The notes: generated from the letters alone by a model not told the origin. A DNA stretch of 64,000 nucleotides from Nageia nagi (GCA_050084985.1 JBITNC010000001.1:98146001-98210000); one strand, 5' to 3'. Numbered from the stretch's first letter, positions 37,691-49,800 are shown. Numbers and translations are program-made.

Positions 37691-37868
37691 TTACCCTAAG
37701 CCCTTTTGCTTAAATTCCTCGCACTCTTCTCCTTTTATTTCTTTCCTGTTACCCTAACCCTTTTGCTTGAATTCCTCGCACCCTACTCTTTTTATTTCTT
37801 TCCTGTTACCCTAACCCTTTTGCTTGAATTCCTCGCACCCTACTCTTTTATTTCCTTTCCTGTTACTT
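37691..37868 (+). repeat. Three-copy 57-bp pyrimidine-rich repeat in U5
   Basis: Units start with TTACCCTAA(G/C)CC and contain TTTTGCTTRAATTCCTCGCA and a TTTATTT-CTTTCCTG end. The plus strand is strongly pyrimidine-rich. An open frame across it (37706-37888) only reflects the repeat. The second LTR has it at about 40923-41096. Confidence 0.85.
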
Positions 37869-38002
37869 TTTCTATGCCCAATAGATAAGGAACCGGCCTT
37901 CTCCGGAGATCAGACTGTCACTATAGTCTGTTCATGATTTACTTTGGTTAAGATTGCTCACGGCGCATATATTACACGATCCTAATCAACAGTATCTCTT
38001 TT

Positions 38003-38020
38003 TGGCACGCCCGGTGGGAC
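38003..38020 (+). other. Primer-binding site candidate
   Basis: TGGCACGCCCGGTGGGAC begins 11 bases after the LTR end. It starts with TGG as expected for pairing with a tRNA CCA end. The tRNA was not identified here. A second TGGCGACTCTGCTG-AG word follows at 38035, also PBS-like. Confidence 0.6.
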
Positions 38021-38139
38021 ACGAAGAAACTTATTGGCGACTCTGCTGAAGCACTATCTATGGTATGTATTAAAGCAAATTATTTGCAAATATCATATGT
38101 GCTTTTGAACCTGTCATTTTCTTTTGCAACCTGGAGTTT

Positions 38140-39402
38140 ATGTGGACAAGATCTAAAACCAGAGCAGCAAAAGAAGCACCGGAGTTTAGGACGTTAGATA
38201 CTCCTAGGAGAAAGACCCTGATCAAGTCCAAGTCTCTGAATAGTATCAGCTCCCTAAAATCCTTTACCAAGCCAGAATCATCCAATCTTCATACTAGAAA
38301 TACCTCTCCCGAAATGGCTAATCCAGCTCAGAATATTTATCCGGAATGGGACAATGGAGTACCAATAGCCCTAGCGGTGTTGCATGATATCCCAGCAAAT
38401 GTTTTCAAAACCCTTCCGGAGTTTGATGCAACTTCAGAAAAAACGGCTTATGAGCACTGTGTTGATGTGGCCAGCCTAGCCCAGATTCACAATATTCAGC
38501 ATGAAGATGTTATGGTGAGATTACTGGCTCAGTCTTTCAAAGGAAAGGTCCTGGATTGGTACAGGGGCCTTCCTAATGGATCTATCACTACTTGGGCTCA
38601 ACTGGCAGAGCCCTTTATCTTGGAGTTTAATGAATTAGGAGATCCCTTTTCCTTGTTAACACAGTTCACTTCAATCAAAAGATATGAACAAGAAAATATC
38701 TCGGATTTCAACATTAGATTCCAGAAAACTTGGACGAGAGTACCCATGCCAGTCAGGCCTCAGCAATTTCAAGCCTTAATGTATTACCTGAGAGCCTTTC
38801 CTCCGGATCTCTCTCTGCAAATCCAAAATTCCGGAGTGAATACTTTCCCGGAGGTCTATAGACAAGCAGTATATGCTGAATCCTGTCTTATTGCAGTTGG
38901 AAAATTACCAAGTCGTATGCCAATGCCCTATTTTCCAATAACCGCACAACAGCAGATTTGGAGACCTCCAATAATCAGTTCAGTGCCACCTCTGGCAAGT
39001 ATTCCCGCCCCTGCTCAACCGTGGCCATCAAATTTGCCGGTCCCTAGAGCTCCCTTGGCCTTACAAGCCCCTCCTCAGCCTAATATGAACCAAGGGGTAT
39101 CTTCATCACCGGAAATTCAGGAAATCCGGAATTTGTGTAGAAATATGGCAAACCAGATTACCATTCTGACCAGACAAAGCAATGCCAGAAGGTATCCCTA
39201 TCCTGCTGTAGAAAAGGCTCAACATGTGTTGAATGAGGACGTGGACCAAGCTTCCTCTTCCGGGGCAGTTACTGGGTTGTGCTTGGCCTGTAATGACGCT
39301 CACGAACAAACCACATGTCCTATTTATCAATATCAAGAATATTTATCAAGAAGTGGGGGCATTCCTCCGCCTGGTGTAGCTGATGACATAAGCCGGAGAT
39401 GA
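38140..39402 (+). CDS. Gag protein of TR-GAG-like element
   Basis: 420 aa with no stop. Residues about 105-230 form the retrotransposon gag (capsid) domain: VMVRLLAQSFKGKVLDWYRG at 124-143, then TTWAQLAEPFILEF, then FTSIKRYEQENISDF at 176-190. A Pro-rich linker (about 245-330) follows, and near the C-terminus a knuckle with Cys381, Cys384, His388 and Cys393. That spacing (X2, X3, X4) is one residue short of the usual CCHC form. The first Met (MWTRSKTR) begins a basic segment; Met59 is an alternative start. The protein would form virus-like particles in the cytoplasm and pack the element RNA. Base composition is far less AT-rich than the surroundings. It is the only intact element frame in the window. 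Confidence 0.85.
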   Translation: MWTRSKTRAAKEAPEFRTLDTPRRKTLIKSKSLNSISSLKSFTKPESSNLHTRNTSPEMANPAQNIYPEWDNGVPIALAVLHDIPANVFKTLPEFDATSEKTAYEHCVDVASLAQIHNIQHEDVMVRLLAQSFKGKVLDWYRGLPNGSITTWAQLAEPFILEFNELGDPFSLLTQFTSIKRYEQENISDFNIRFQKTWTRVPMPVRPQQFQALMYYLRAFPPDLSLQIQNSGVNTFPEVYRQAVYAESCLIAVGKLPSRMPMPYFPITAQQQIWRPPIISSVPPLASIPAPAQPWPSNLPVPRAPLALQAPPQPNMNQGVSSSPEIQEIRNLCRNMANQITILTRQSNARRYPYPAVEKAQHVLNEDVDQASSSGAVTGLCLACNDAHEQTTCPIYQYQEYLSRSGGIPPPGVADDISRR

Positions 39403-39565
39403 TGAAGCCATTTTTGTGCTTTCTTTAAAAAAAAAAAAAAAAAAATTCAAATCCATGTGGTTCCGGACCCTATGTAGTAGTGAAACGCTTTGGTATTATT
39501 TTTTCAGACTGGGTTCTAAATTCCTCTTTGATAAAGGCGAAATTTTCCCTCAGAGGTCGCCATAA
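39403..39565 (+). other. Region between gag and 3' LTR with A19 tract
   Basis: 163 bp. An uninterrupted run of 19 A lies at 39427-39445, 25 bases after the gag stop. The remaining sequence has no protein motif, and no purine-rich PPT touches the 3' LTR (the adjacent bases are CAGAGGTCGCCATAA). A PPT-like AGTGGGGGCA sits inside the end of gag at 39352. Confidence 0.6.
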
Positions 39566-41222
39566 TGTATATTCATACATAATAAATTCTTTATTAAAGC
39601 CCCGGTGTACTTTACTTGCAATCATGGGTTCATTTTAAGATCCCCGGGAGTTTTTCTGGAGCAAACAAAACAGGCCGGAGTCCGGAAGTAAAGAATTCCG
39701 GAATAAGATGATGACGTCACAGAGGATAAGACAGTCGCATTTTGGTAAAAACCGGGTTCCGGAGATGATGATGTCAGCAAGGGGTGATTAAAAGACCGGA
39801 GTCAGTGGATCAAGCGTTCCGGAATGAAATGATAAAAGCTCAGTTGTGGAAAGGCCCATATTCCGGAGAAAGCAAGTAAAACATTTCCGGAAGGGGAAGA
39901 TGACATCACGGGAAGAACAACGTTCACATTTTTGAATGAAACCGGGTTTCGGAAGTGATGAGGTCAGTAAGGAGCTATCAAATAGCCGGAGCCAGTAAGC
40001 AACATATTCCGGAGGTAAGAGATGACGTCAGCGATTCCGGAGCCTTAACCCAAAACCGGAGCCCGGAAGTGATGAGGTCAGCAAGAGATAATCAAAGAAG
40101 CCGAAGCCGGTAGCTTAAGTGTTCCGGAAGTAAAGCATTCCGGATAAAACGATGACATCACGACGGAAAGGATAAAGCTCAGTTTTGCTAAAGAACGGGT
40201 TCCGAAGATGATGAGGTCAGCAAGAGATAATCAAAGAAGCCGGAGCCGGTTAAGTAGAGCATTCCGGAAATGTAAAGATGACGTCACGGATTTCACGTCT
40301 TAACCCAAACCCGGATCCCGGAAGGATGAGGGCCGCAAAAAGTGATCAAATAGCCGGAGCCAGTGAGTAAAATATTCCGGAATGTAGAGACGAAGCCAGC
40401 AAAAGGTCAGATCACAGTTGACAAGAAGCGTATCATCTGCAATCTGCCCGTTTTTGTAATATTCTGCCAAGTGGCGTATGTTTTGTAACCGTTAAAAGAA
40501 GGCTAGGATCTTGAAGCCGTTTTTGTAACCGTTTCTGTTCTGCACTTCTTGTAACTGTAGTTACTACAGTATAAATATATGAAAATAAAGTGAGAAAAAG
40601 GTCGGAAGCCTAGTATTGCTCTTTACATGTGTTCTCGAAGACCTGTAGTTTTTATCAGTAATATGAAACCATCTTGACCTTTCTTGTCTAACACTCGTAA
40701 TTGTCATTCTTAATTTGGTTACATCGTGGCAGCTTGGCTTGTTTCCTGAATGATAATTGCGGGTTGCTAGTATAACTGTGTCTGCTACATGGTAGAGTAA
40801 AGCTGGGAAACTATTAGAGAGTGAGAGCTTGTACCGTAGCTGCTACACTAGATTCAGGCCAAGGTTTCACACACTGTGAAAGCCCGCGCTGAACTAGTGA
40901 TCCACCTTTGCTTTCTCTCTTGTTACCCTAAGCCCTTTTGCTTAAATTCCTCGCACTCTTCTCCTTTTATTTCTTTCCTGTTACCCTAACCCTTTTGCTT
41001 GAATTCCTCGCACCCTACTCTTTTTATTTCTTTCCTGTTACCCTAACCCTTTTGCTTGAATTCCTCGCACCCTATCTTTTATTTCCTTTCCTGTTACTTT
41101 TTCTATGCCCAATAGATAAGGAACCGGCCTTCTCCGGAGATCAGACTGTCACTATAGTCTGTTCATGATTTACTTTGGTTAAGATTGCTCACGGCGCATA
41201 TATTACACGATCCTAATCAACA
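39566..41222 (+). repeat. 3' LTR
   Basis: 1657 bp, same structure as the 5' LTR, TATA box at 40570. It lacks one C in the GGAAGGATGAGG stretch near 40323 and one C in the pyrimidine repeat near 41073. Confidence 0.9.
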
Positions 41223-41227
41223 GATGC

Positions 41228-44200
41228 TGTGTGTGAAAAATCAGCATGCAAACAAATAGTTTTTCAGAAGTCTCAACAAATATTCAAAATCATTCAGCTG
41301 ATTTAATATCTCATGAACGTACACTGTCCTGCAACCAAAATTAACTTCTAAAAAAAGCATCAAAACTAAATGCTAAAATTATTTCAGTAAGCTGTCTATT
41401 GTAGTTGTAATATAGCAAGTCACATATAGCTTTTATTCAAACCAACCATTTGGAAGTCATCAGCAATTAGCGACCAATTACATGTTGTAAAACATAAGAA
41501 TCATTCTCTCTATTATTTGCTTTTATCATTTATGCATTACTCGAAAGAGAGAATTTGTGTTAGTTAAACATAATACAGGAAAAACAAAAATATGTTGAAA
41601 CTCCAATGAGAAAAATATATGAAGTGACTTGTAGACACTTCCTACTAACCATTCAACAAACTGTTAAATTGAAAAAAAAAAAGCTGCAAGAACCATGTAA
41701 CATGATACTTCTTCTCCTAGAAAATATGTCTGTTACCTGACAAGCTTAAGAGTGCTAAAGTATTCAGAAAAGTCCATCCGTGCAAGGAGCACATTATTTT
41801 GTGAGCAAAATAAATGCCACGTTTTTATTGTTTCCAGATTTCAATGATTAGGTTGGTTTTCATACATGTCATTTTCAAAGAACACTTCAGTTTGCTTTAT
41901 AATATGCTTTGATGATTTTCTGGTAATTTTACAAACAAAACTTCTTAAAAATATGGCAAAGCAAAAAAGAATGAACCATATACTCACTATATCGTTTTCT
42001 TTAATCCTTCAAAGCCCCAGTTTTTTCTTCCAGTGCATGTCGATTTGACTCTCTATTGCATGATTCCCAGTCTAATAGTGCATATTTTATCAGACCTTTC
42101 ATTGGTTTTTTAACAGCTTTTGATCACCTCCTTTTGTGAACTTCAGTACCACACGTGAAGATGCACTTAATGCTGACTGCCCTTTTGTTGCCAGACTGCT
42201 TTCAACCCAAATAAACCATCTAGAATATCCAGTGATTTATGTGATGTTTTGTACATGAATGAAAACATCTTCGATTTTTTAAAAATTGGAAAGGACAAAT
42301 GTGTTTACTATAGTTGCATGCAATTGTTCACTTGGACTTCGGTTAAATATGATTATTTATATGTGATATTTGTCACAGGTCCAATAATAAAAGTGAAAAC
42401 CGATTTATACATATACCTTAGAAAGAAATCTAAATGTTGGTTCTGCACATTCATATGTTTGATCTTGGAAGAAATTGCTCAAACGGATTTCAAAAGCCTT
42501 GCATGTGTTCCATGGTTGTATAAGATAAACCAAGGAAATATTCAAAATTCTAAGTAATGGGATAGAAAAAGTTATCATATCATGAAGACTGAATCCAACA
42601 AAACGCAAGTGAAAATCTTATTTTTTAAAACGCCCAATGAATTGCACTGAGCAAGAGTATAACCATAAATCCTTGTTCTAGATACTGAAACTTGTTAAAT
42701 GAAGTTGCTCATCTCTCAAAATAATCGGCTTGATACATACCTGGACAGAAATTTCTTCTGAACATTGCTGCAACTAAAATGAAAAGATGAAAAAGTGGCA
42801 CTCTGAAAAGCATATGACTGACCTACTGCTTCTCACTATAGAATAACTTTAATGATGGATAAGAAGGGAAAATTGTATTAACATTGACATTTTGCAGGAA
42901 GTGTATAGTACAGCAACATCAAGAATGAATTCCAACATTGTGACCACTACGCAAAACGATAAATAAAATATTTGATACAGAAATTGACAGGACAGAGGCT
43001 ATCTTGCATACCAAATGTTATTATCCACCTCTCAATGTCAAATTACATTGAAGAAATAACAGAGCACCCAAGACATCCAGATTTTCCAAGCTCAATTTAT
43101 CTTGAACTTCATCGTCACAGCCTAAGCCAAAACAACTTGTACCTGTTGCAATTCCATACACAAGTAATTTGCAAAAACTCCATAAACTTCATACAATTCA
43201 ACACTATTAATTTGTTAAAAGTTTATAAAAATAAAAACAATGTCCCATCAACTTATCGTTGTCCACTTGGTCATTTGCTTGTTTTACCTCAGGTTCTAGA
43301 TTTGAACAGGTATGAATGTTAAAGAGAAATGGACATAGACTCAAAAAAGTTGCTATTCATCATTCTCAAATTGTTGAGTCCACAACTTACAGTATCAACA
43401 AGAATTAGCCCATCAATAATGACTCGGTCATGTTATGCACAAGCAGATTGTTACTTTATGATGTTAAGAAGAACAGTTTGTATGACACTTCATAAATTTC
43501 CTACTATGCAAGCTGTCAAGAATCATGTCTCTTGGTTAGACATTGCAAAAAGGGTAAACTCAGATATCAGAGTGGCCTGATACCAAGCCAGGCATTGCAA
43601 AAGGGGTAAAATCAGATATCAGAGTGACCAGATATCAAGCCAGACATTGCAAAAGGGATAAACTCAGATATCAGAGTGGCCAGATACCAAGTCAGTACAA
43701 TTCAGGATATAAATGGCAATGAAAACTAGGAATTGAATGGCAAATTAAGTTCGATTACATTATACCTGTGCACAAAAGCCAGTAATATAAACACCAAATG
43801 AACCATTTATTTCCAACATCTTGCATTTTTATAACACAGTTTGCAAAAGGAAATTACTAATTTAAATGGCCAAAGTTGATATTTAACAGTTTGGAAATTA
43901 CAAAATTTTTAAAGGCTTAAAATATGCCAATATTCTACATAATGCCAAAAATTAGATTGTTGCATACTATAGGTTCAGCAATTAGCATGCCATCCCTAGC
44001 CTCTGAACCATGAATATAAAGTTAGGTGATATTTCTATCATCAATTGAAGCACACAAAACTAAGAAACTATACCCTGCAAAGAGGTGAATTTGCACACCT
44101 CTATACTATATGAGAAAGAAAATGCTAGATCTGAGAGTACTGACGTGGTGATCTTCCAGGAAAAAAACAATCAAAATTCTTAGCAAGGGATAAAACAAAA

Positions 44201-46270
44201 CACTGGAATGAGTTGGAGATGGTAATCCAAGGAGAAGCTCTGAGGTCACATTTTGGAATACATAAAAAGACAAAATGTAAAATCCAACTGACATGGAAAC
44301 CATTCTCATTGGTCCCAAACTTGCTGATGGTAGCTCTGTTATGAAACTCTGCCCAAGTCCAAGTCCAAGGGGTTCTACCGAGTCACTCAGGCTCGGACTC
44401 ACTGTGGACCCAGCCAAGTGTTGGAGACTCACGAGTCATTCTGAAAAGCGTGAGGGGGAAAAAAAAGAGAAAAACAATTTGGGAATGCTCAATCTAATTT
44501 TTCTACTTGACATCGAATTTTATTCGAGTTTGACCAAATCTTGCACCCACCAACAGTTGGAATTTGAAATAAGAAAAATTATTTTCCTGTTTTTCATATC
44601 ATTTTTGGGGTTTTAGAGGTTTATTCTGTTGCTGATATGATATACCATGGGAAAAGAAATTTCAACCAATAAATACAAAACTTGAAATGCAAATAAATCA
44701 AATTTCACATCCAAGCCTCCTAAAAAAAATAGAATTCAGTTTCTATTAACAATTAATGATTTCTCTAGGGCTGGGTATATTTCTTCATATCAAACCTTAG
44801 GCATTTCAAACACAGTTGAAAGCTATGGTAGAACTAGAGACAGTAACCAGTTCCAAAATTATCACCCTTCCTTCAATAGTAATGAAGAATTTACTTAAAG
44901 ATGGGTTTGAGGCCTTTCCAGAGTCCAAAGACATAAATAGTCAGTTTAAAACTTCATATACAAACTTGTGGTTTGATAAAATTTCTGATTCTCAAGTACA
45001 AACTTGAGTATTTTGTATTTTCTATCTCATGGCTGACCTAAATTAAATGCAGTATAATTAAGGTCATAATGTTTCTAAGTACCTGTGCCATATTAAACCT
45101 CACTGTTTGTCAAATAGACTGTCCAGGTTGATTTCTCTCTACTTTGACAAGTAAGGGCAGTCCAAAAAAGGGAACTAAGGAGAGAGTACGGACGATACTT
45201 TTAATATGACTAAAATTGTCTAGGACATGAATCAGTCAACCAGACTGAGAGTATGTGTTCAATTGATTATTGACTACAATTATCAATTGTTGACTGTTCA
45301 CTGCCATACTAAATAGACTTGACCTTATTGCAATAGTTGGGCTTAATTTTTTAGGCATGAACGACATGTATTCAGTTACAACTGCAGTTAAAAACTGAGT
45401 GACATAAAAAACTCAATTCACAATCCAGTGCACAGCTAGGTACAATTCCATGGAATGCATGGAGTTGTACGCTTTGATACCTTTCACGTTTTCTTACAGC
45501 AAGAACTTGAGAGATATACAACTGAGAGGGTTCAATAGATGCTAAATTCAGTATTCATAAATTTTCCTTGACACGGTGCTTGAAAGAGTTTGGAGTGATG
45601 CTTTGACACATAAAAAGTCTTCTTTGCTTGATTACTAATAGACGTTAAACATGCTACAAAGGAGGAACAACAAAACTAGATAACCAAAACCATAGCATTC
45701 ATCTTGTGTGGAAAGTAAAACCCACCTAGAGTTATCATTCATTCTTAAAAACTAGCATGAGAGTACCACAGAAATTTGTATCTAGTTTTGGCTTCACTCT
45801 TTTTCTGGAAAGAGAAAACATGCTATTCTGTGTTGAGATAAATTGAACTTACTAACAGCTAAAACACAAAGATGCAGCTTATGCTCCTACAAAACTACAG
45901 ATACAAGCGCCCATTTGCTACCTACCCCAAAGATGTAATGACCCTCAAGCGCTTACTGGAATGACAATTATTTTAAGGTTTTCATCTCTTGGAGAATGAG
46001 ATGATAGGAACAAGAATTCTCCTACATATAAGCCAGTGTCTTCATATATTTCTTGTACATCTCTGCCAGAAGAAAAAAACTGAGGATTGTTTCTGTTTTG
46101 TAAGCAGATTGAAGTTCACAGCAAAATGCCTCAAAAGATCAGTACCGTCTTTCCTTTGCCTTGACAAGTACCGTCAATGCTGTTGATTATTTGTTATGTG
46201 CATCATCAAAATTACTTTTGAATTAAAGATTCCTATCTCATAACAGCTTTGAAATGCTATCATTTGTTTG
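41228..46270. other. Intergenic stretch downstream of VPS54
   Basis: More balanced in composition than the left part of the window, but no exon or element was recognised on either strand. A 52-bp tandem repeat lies at 43541-43695. A short duplex-coding stretch at 44293-44432 shows no domain. Confidence 0.4.
43541..43695. repeat. Three-copy 52-bp tandem repeat
   Basis: Copies start at 43541, 43593 and 43645 with CATTGCAAAA and contain CAGATATCAGAGTG and CAAGYCAG. The period is exactly 52 bp, with a few changes per copy. Confidence 0.9.
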
Positions 46271-46699
46271 GGTTTATTTGTCATTACTGTTTGAAAACAT
46301 TGTGAGTTCAAACTCCACACAAGACCCTCCTAGTTCCAGTGTATGAAAGCAATGGGTGTGCACCTGAGAGATTTTAGTATACTTTTTAATTTCTTGTGAT
46401 TCCAACAAAAGAATAAAACTATTAAACACATATCACAAAAAATCTGGAAGTGTCAAAGAAATTAAGTACTCACCTATCAATTATCTGCATGGTGCCAACC
46501 AAGAATTTTTCCCGCACACAGGTATATTGCTCTCTACTAGATAAAACTCAATTATTTTCCATCTATAAGATAAATGTTCTTGCATACGATATTGGAGGTT
46601 TGTGAGAACAAAAGGTGCTTGCAGTAGCCATTAGGACTCTCAGTGTGACCAGCAAATGCTCATCAAGAAGTTAAAAGAAGTAATTTATCCATTCTATAC

Positions 46700-46832
46700 T
46701 TAAGCCTCTTTGCCAAATCTTTGCAACAGAAATTTATCAAGCTCTCCATAAGTTGGGGTACCATCTTGGCTCACATAATCTGTTGGCAATGAGTGAATGC
46801 ATGCAAGGATATGCTGAACATCTTTATAAAGC
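46700..46832 (-). CDS. VPS54: VPS54 last exon
   Basis: 133 bp of coding sequence from acceptor ATCTGCAG/GCTT to the TAA at 46702-46700. Codes DVQHILACIHSLPTDY, then GTPTYGELDKFLLQRFGKEA. A possible polyadenylation word (AATAAA on the minus strand) lies near 46271-46277, which would give a 3' UTR of roughly 0.4 kb. Confidence 0.88.
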
Positions 46833-49800
46833 CTGCAGATACAGAAGTATCTTGTAAATATCATTGTACCCCTTCGTGCATTTCATATGAAATAAACCTA
46901 GATTTGAACTTGAAAACTACACAATAGACAAAAAAGACAATCCATTTGACCTGTTTTTCACTTGAGTTGTGCTAGCATCTATCTTTAAGAATGCATCTGA
47001 AATCTGTGAATGGAAGTTTTCAACCACTTGTCTGTTCAGACACATCAAGAACAAATCAATCATCCCAGCAGAAATAAACAATACCAAAATGAACATTTCA
47101 AAAGTTGTAATGTAATAGATGCATCTTCAATTGCCAAGGACAAAGCATATGAATATCTCTTATTGTTCACTACTAATAAATTACAACCTACGGAACCCAA
47201 ATTAAATAAGAAGTTATCAAGACAGTAGAGCGCTCAAATGATCCCCTGTGGAAAAGGCAACAAGCACAGAAAATGAATTAAATAAAAAATTATGAAACAC
47301 ACATGCTTTCTAGAATAGAAATAAAAATGGATAGCACATAGTAAGTCATCACTGTACACAGCTCACATCAGAAGCCATACGAAATAGTATAGTTGAACCT
47401 TTAGAAGCATCATCCTGTCATCTCTGTGAAAATCTGCTGTCTGAATAATTGAATGGTGATGCTAATCAATAGTGCATTATATCTTCTATGTCCTCTCAAG
47501 GCACCCAACCTTATGCATGATATCCTTTAACAAAGGCACCCATCCTTGTACATGTTCCCCTTCAACAGTTTAAGTTGAGTCAACTTTTTAGAGCTTAGTT
47601 TCTCCTCTAGAATCTATATTGTCCACTCCCCTCTTGTATACTTGGCCAACATTTTAATTTCCACCAAAAAGCTTCTGGATTCATCCAATCACAATATTAT
47701 GTGTACAGTTTAACTTGAACTAAACAATCAGCTCCAAGAATCAATTTCCATTTCAAGCATTGTGAGCATGGATACTATTTTGAATTTTCCTTTCATAAAA
47801 GCATAATGAAGTTCCACAATTGTGTTATTGAAAGACCTCCATCATCCTTATAATGTATATAAGTTTTACAATCTTGAAATCTTATTCCGTATTTGATACA
47901 TTAGTCAAACTTAGAAATGAATTGTATTTCTTTGATGGAAATATAATGATGCTTTATGTTATTTCAAGGATGTGAAGGCTGTGATTTCTCCAGATGATCA
48001 TGAAATATGTCAGCATAAAATAAGAAATCGTTGATCATGGATGTTAGGATAGATATCAGGAGTACTCTTCTTCCTCTAGATTGTATTGATGTATTATATG
48101 CCTTTGTGGATACTGCTTTGCACAATTTTTACACATTTGAATATCCTCCTCTTATTAGATTCTTGAGATTTAGATTTAGACATCTAATGTTTGGCTATTT
48201 CAGCCATGGATTAGCCTTGTTGAATCTTTAATTCTATGGGCCTACTTTGGTCAATGACATTAATAGAACTCCCTTCCTTCTTATATCTTGATTTCGCATA
48301 ACATCACTTTATATTGATTGGAGGAAAACAGAAGAAAAAACTGCATCTTATGAATTTACATTCTGAAGTAGTAGTGCATTGAACATCCTCTCACCTAAAG
48401 ATCATTTGAACATCTCGCTCAAGGAGAATCGGAGAGAGAACACGCTGCAGGACACCAACTTCCTGAATATATAACAGAAAGGAAACATAAAGATAAGTCA
48501 CAAATCATGATATAAAGCATTTGAAAATTGTTCAACTGCATTCCAAGTTTGATGCAGACATTAATTCTTTGTAAGTCTTATCTATAATCTATAAAAGTAA
48601 CAAGATTTAATGAAAGAGGGAATACTAAAGACTCGAGCATCACCAATAAAGAATAGGCCTATGAAAATAGTTTGAGAAGTATTTATTTCAAATAGAAATG
48701 TAGGGTGTCAAAAAACGAAGCATAAACAATCTCAAAAAAGAAATTTGCAAATGCTCTTACACAAAAACAATAGTTGGAATTTGGTAATACGTTCACCTAT
48801 TTATTGTTTTAGAGCAGCAAGAAAATGGAAATAAAAACAATTTATCTATGCCCAATTGAGACTAAAATAGATCAATGTGATCGAAAAAAATATCTAGAGC
48901 ATTAATATTCTTATATGAAACAAAATGCAGTCAAGCCATTTCAGAAGGGACACTATCCCCATTTGATAAACAAAAAGATAATGAATAACCACAGCAATAC
49001 TATCCATCAAAAAACATAAAAACACTCACTAAGAAGAGTCAATGAGAAGCGAAGTAACAAAATACAATCCTTGAGGATCACAAAGACACCATCAATGGAT
49101 GGGTAACAAAGGGATTAGAACATGAACCGGAAAAAAAAGACTAACCCATACAGCCTTCAAACATTCAACACTTGATTATAAACTAAAAGAACTCCAAAAA
49201 AAATGCCTACAATGCCAATTAAGCCTGACTGTGGAACATCACCATCTTATCATGCATGAAGATGAAAAAGCTGTTAAAACTTAAAAGGTATCCCAAAGTG
49301 ACATAGAACTCGGGCAAATTGTGCTCATTATCATTGTAATAAACTAAGACAAGACCCATCACAGACCACTTTAATCAAAAACTACCGATCTGCATATTCT
49401 GCTTTGCAATCAGAAAATAGTACAGCAGATGTTAGAAATTACAAGTGGCACTGAAAACAAGGAATCATGTCCCATCATCATCAATTAAATGTCAGTAGAA
49501 TCAGTAAAAGATCATTGGAGAAATGTTTTGTCTGAATGGAATAAGGTTAAAACATCATAATAAATGTCACTTATTGGGGACAGTACCACAAAAATTCATG
49601 ACTAAACCTTGCTAAAAAGTCCATACACTCGTAGACAACAATGCATAAAAGTCATTCATCAAATAATGATGTTATCGCCTTTCCAGTGCAGAGACAATTA
49701 ACCGATAAAAATTACCACTACATGCTAAAATAAATCTGGATCACATGTGATTTTCTCAAAGAACATGTAGATATCTTCCCAGATAATATTGACATAGAAA

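Larger units (their letters stand above)
36334..37991 (+). repeat. 5' LTR
   Basis: 1658 bp. U3 about 36334-37370 with a CCGGA-rich repeat array and TATA box at 37338; R-U5 about 37370-37991 with a three-copy pyrimidine repeat near its end. The boundary between U3 and R is inferred from the TATA box. Differences from the 3' LTR include T/A near 36365, a missing G after GATTCC near 36802, an extra C near 37092 and a T/C near 37258. Confidence 0.9.
36334..41222 (+). mobile_element. TR-GAG-like LTR retrotransposon (gag only)
   Basis: Two direct LTRs, 36334-37991 and 39566-41222, begin TGTATATT and end AATCAACA. The 5-bp target duplication GATGC is intact on both sides (36329-36333, 41223-41227). 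The 1574-bp internal region holds a PBS candidate and one full-length gag frame (38140-39402), and nothing else: no protease, reverse transcriptase, RNase H or integrase. Total length 4.89 kb. By eye the LTRs differ at three bases plus three one-base gaps, so it moved recently. Elements of this design are known in plants as TR-GAG (terminal repeat with gag); movement requires enzymes supplied by a related complete element. Confidence 0.9.

Noticed and set aside
37706-37888. Hydrophobic 60-aa frame (repeated FYFFPVTLTLLLEFL)
   Set aside because: Produced by translation of the 57-bp pyrimidine repeat in U5; the copy at 40938 ends differently after a one-base gap.
39106-39336. Minus-strand 76-aa frame inside gag
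   Set aside because: Antisense shadow of the intact gag frame.
44106-44616. Overlapping open frames of 108 and 107 aa on both strands
   Set aside because: They overlap on opposite strands with no known motif; frame openness looks like chance from low stop density in this GC-richer stretch.
46300-46380. tRNA-derived SINE suggested by GAGTTCAAACTCC (B-box-like)
   Set aside because: No A box at the right distance and no terminal repeat or tail could be recognised.
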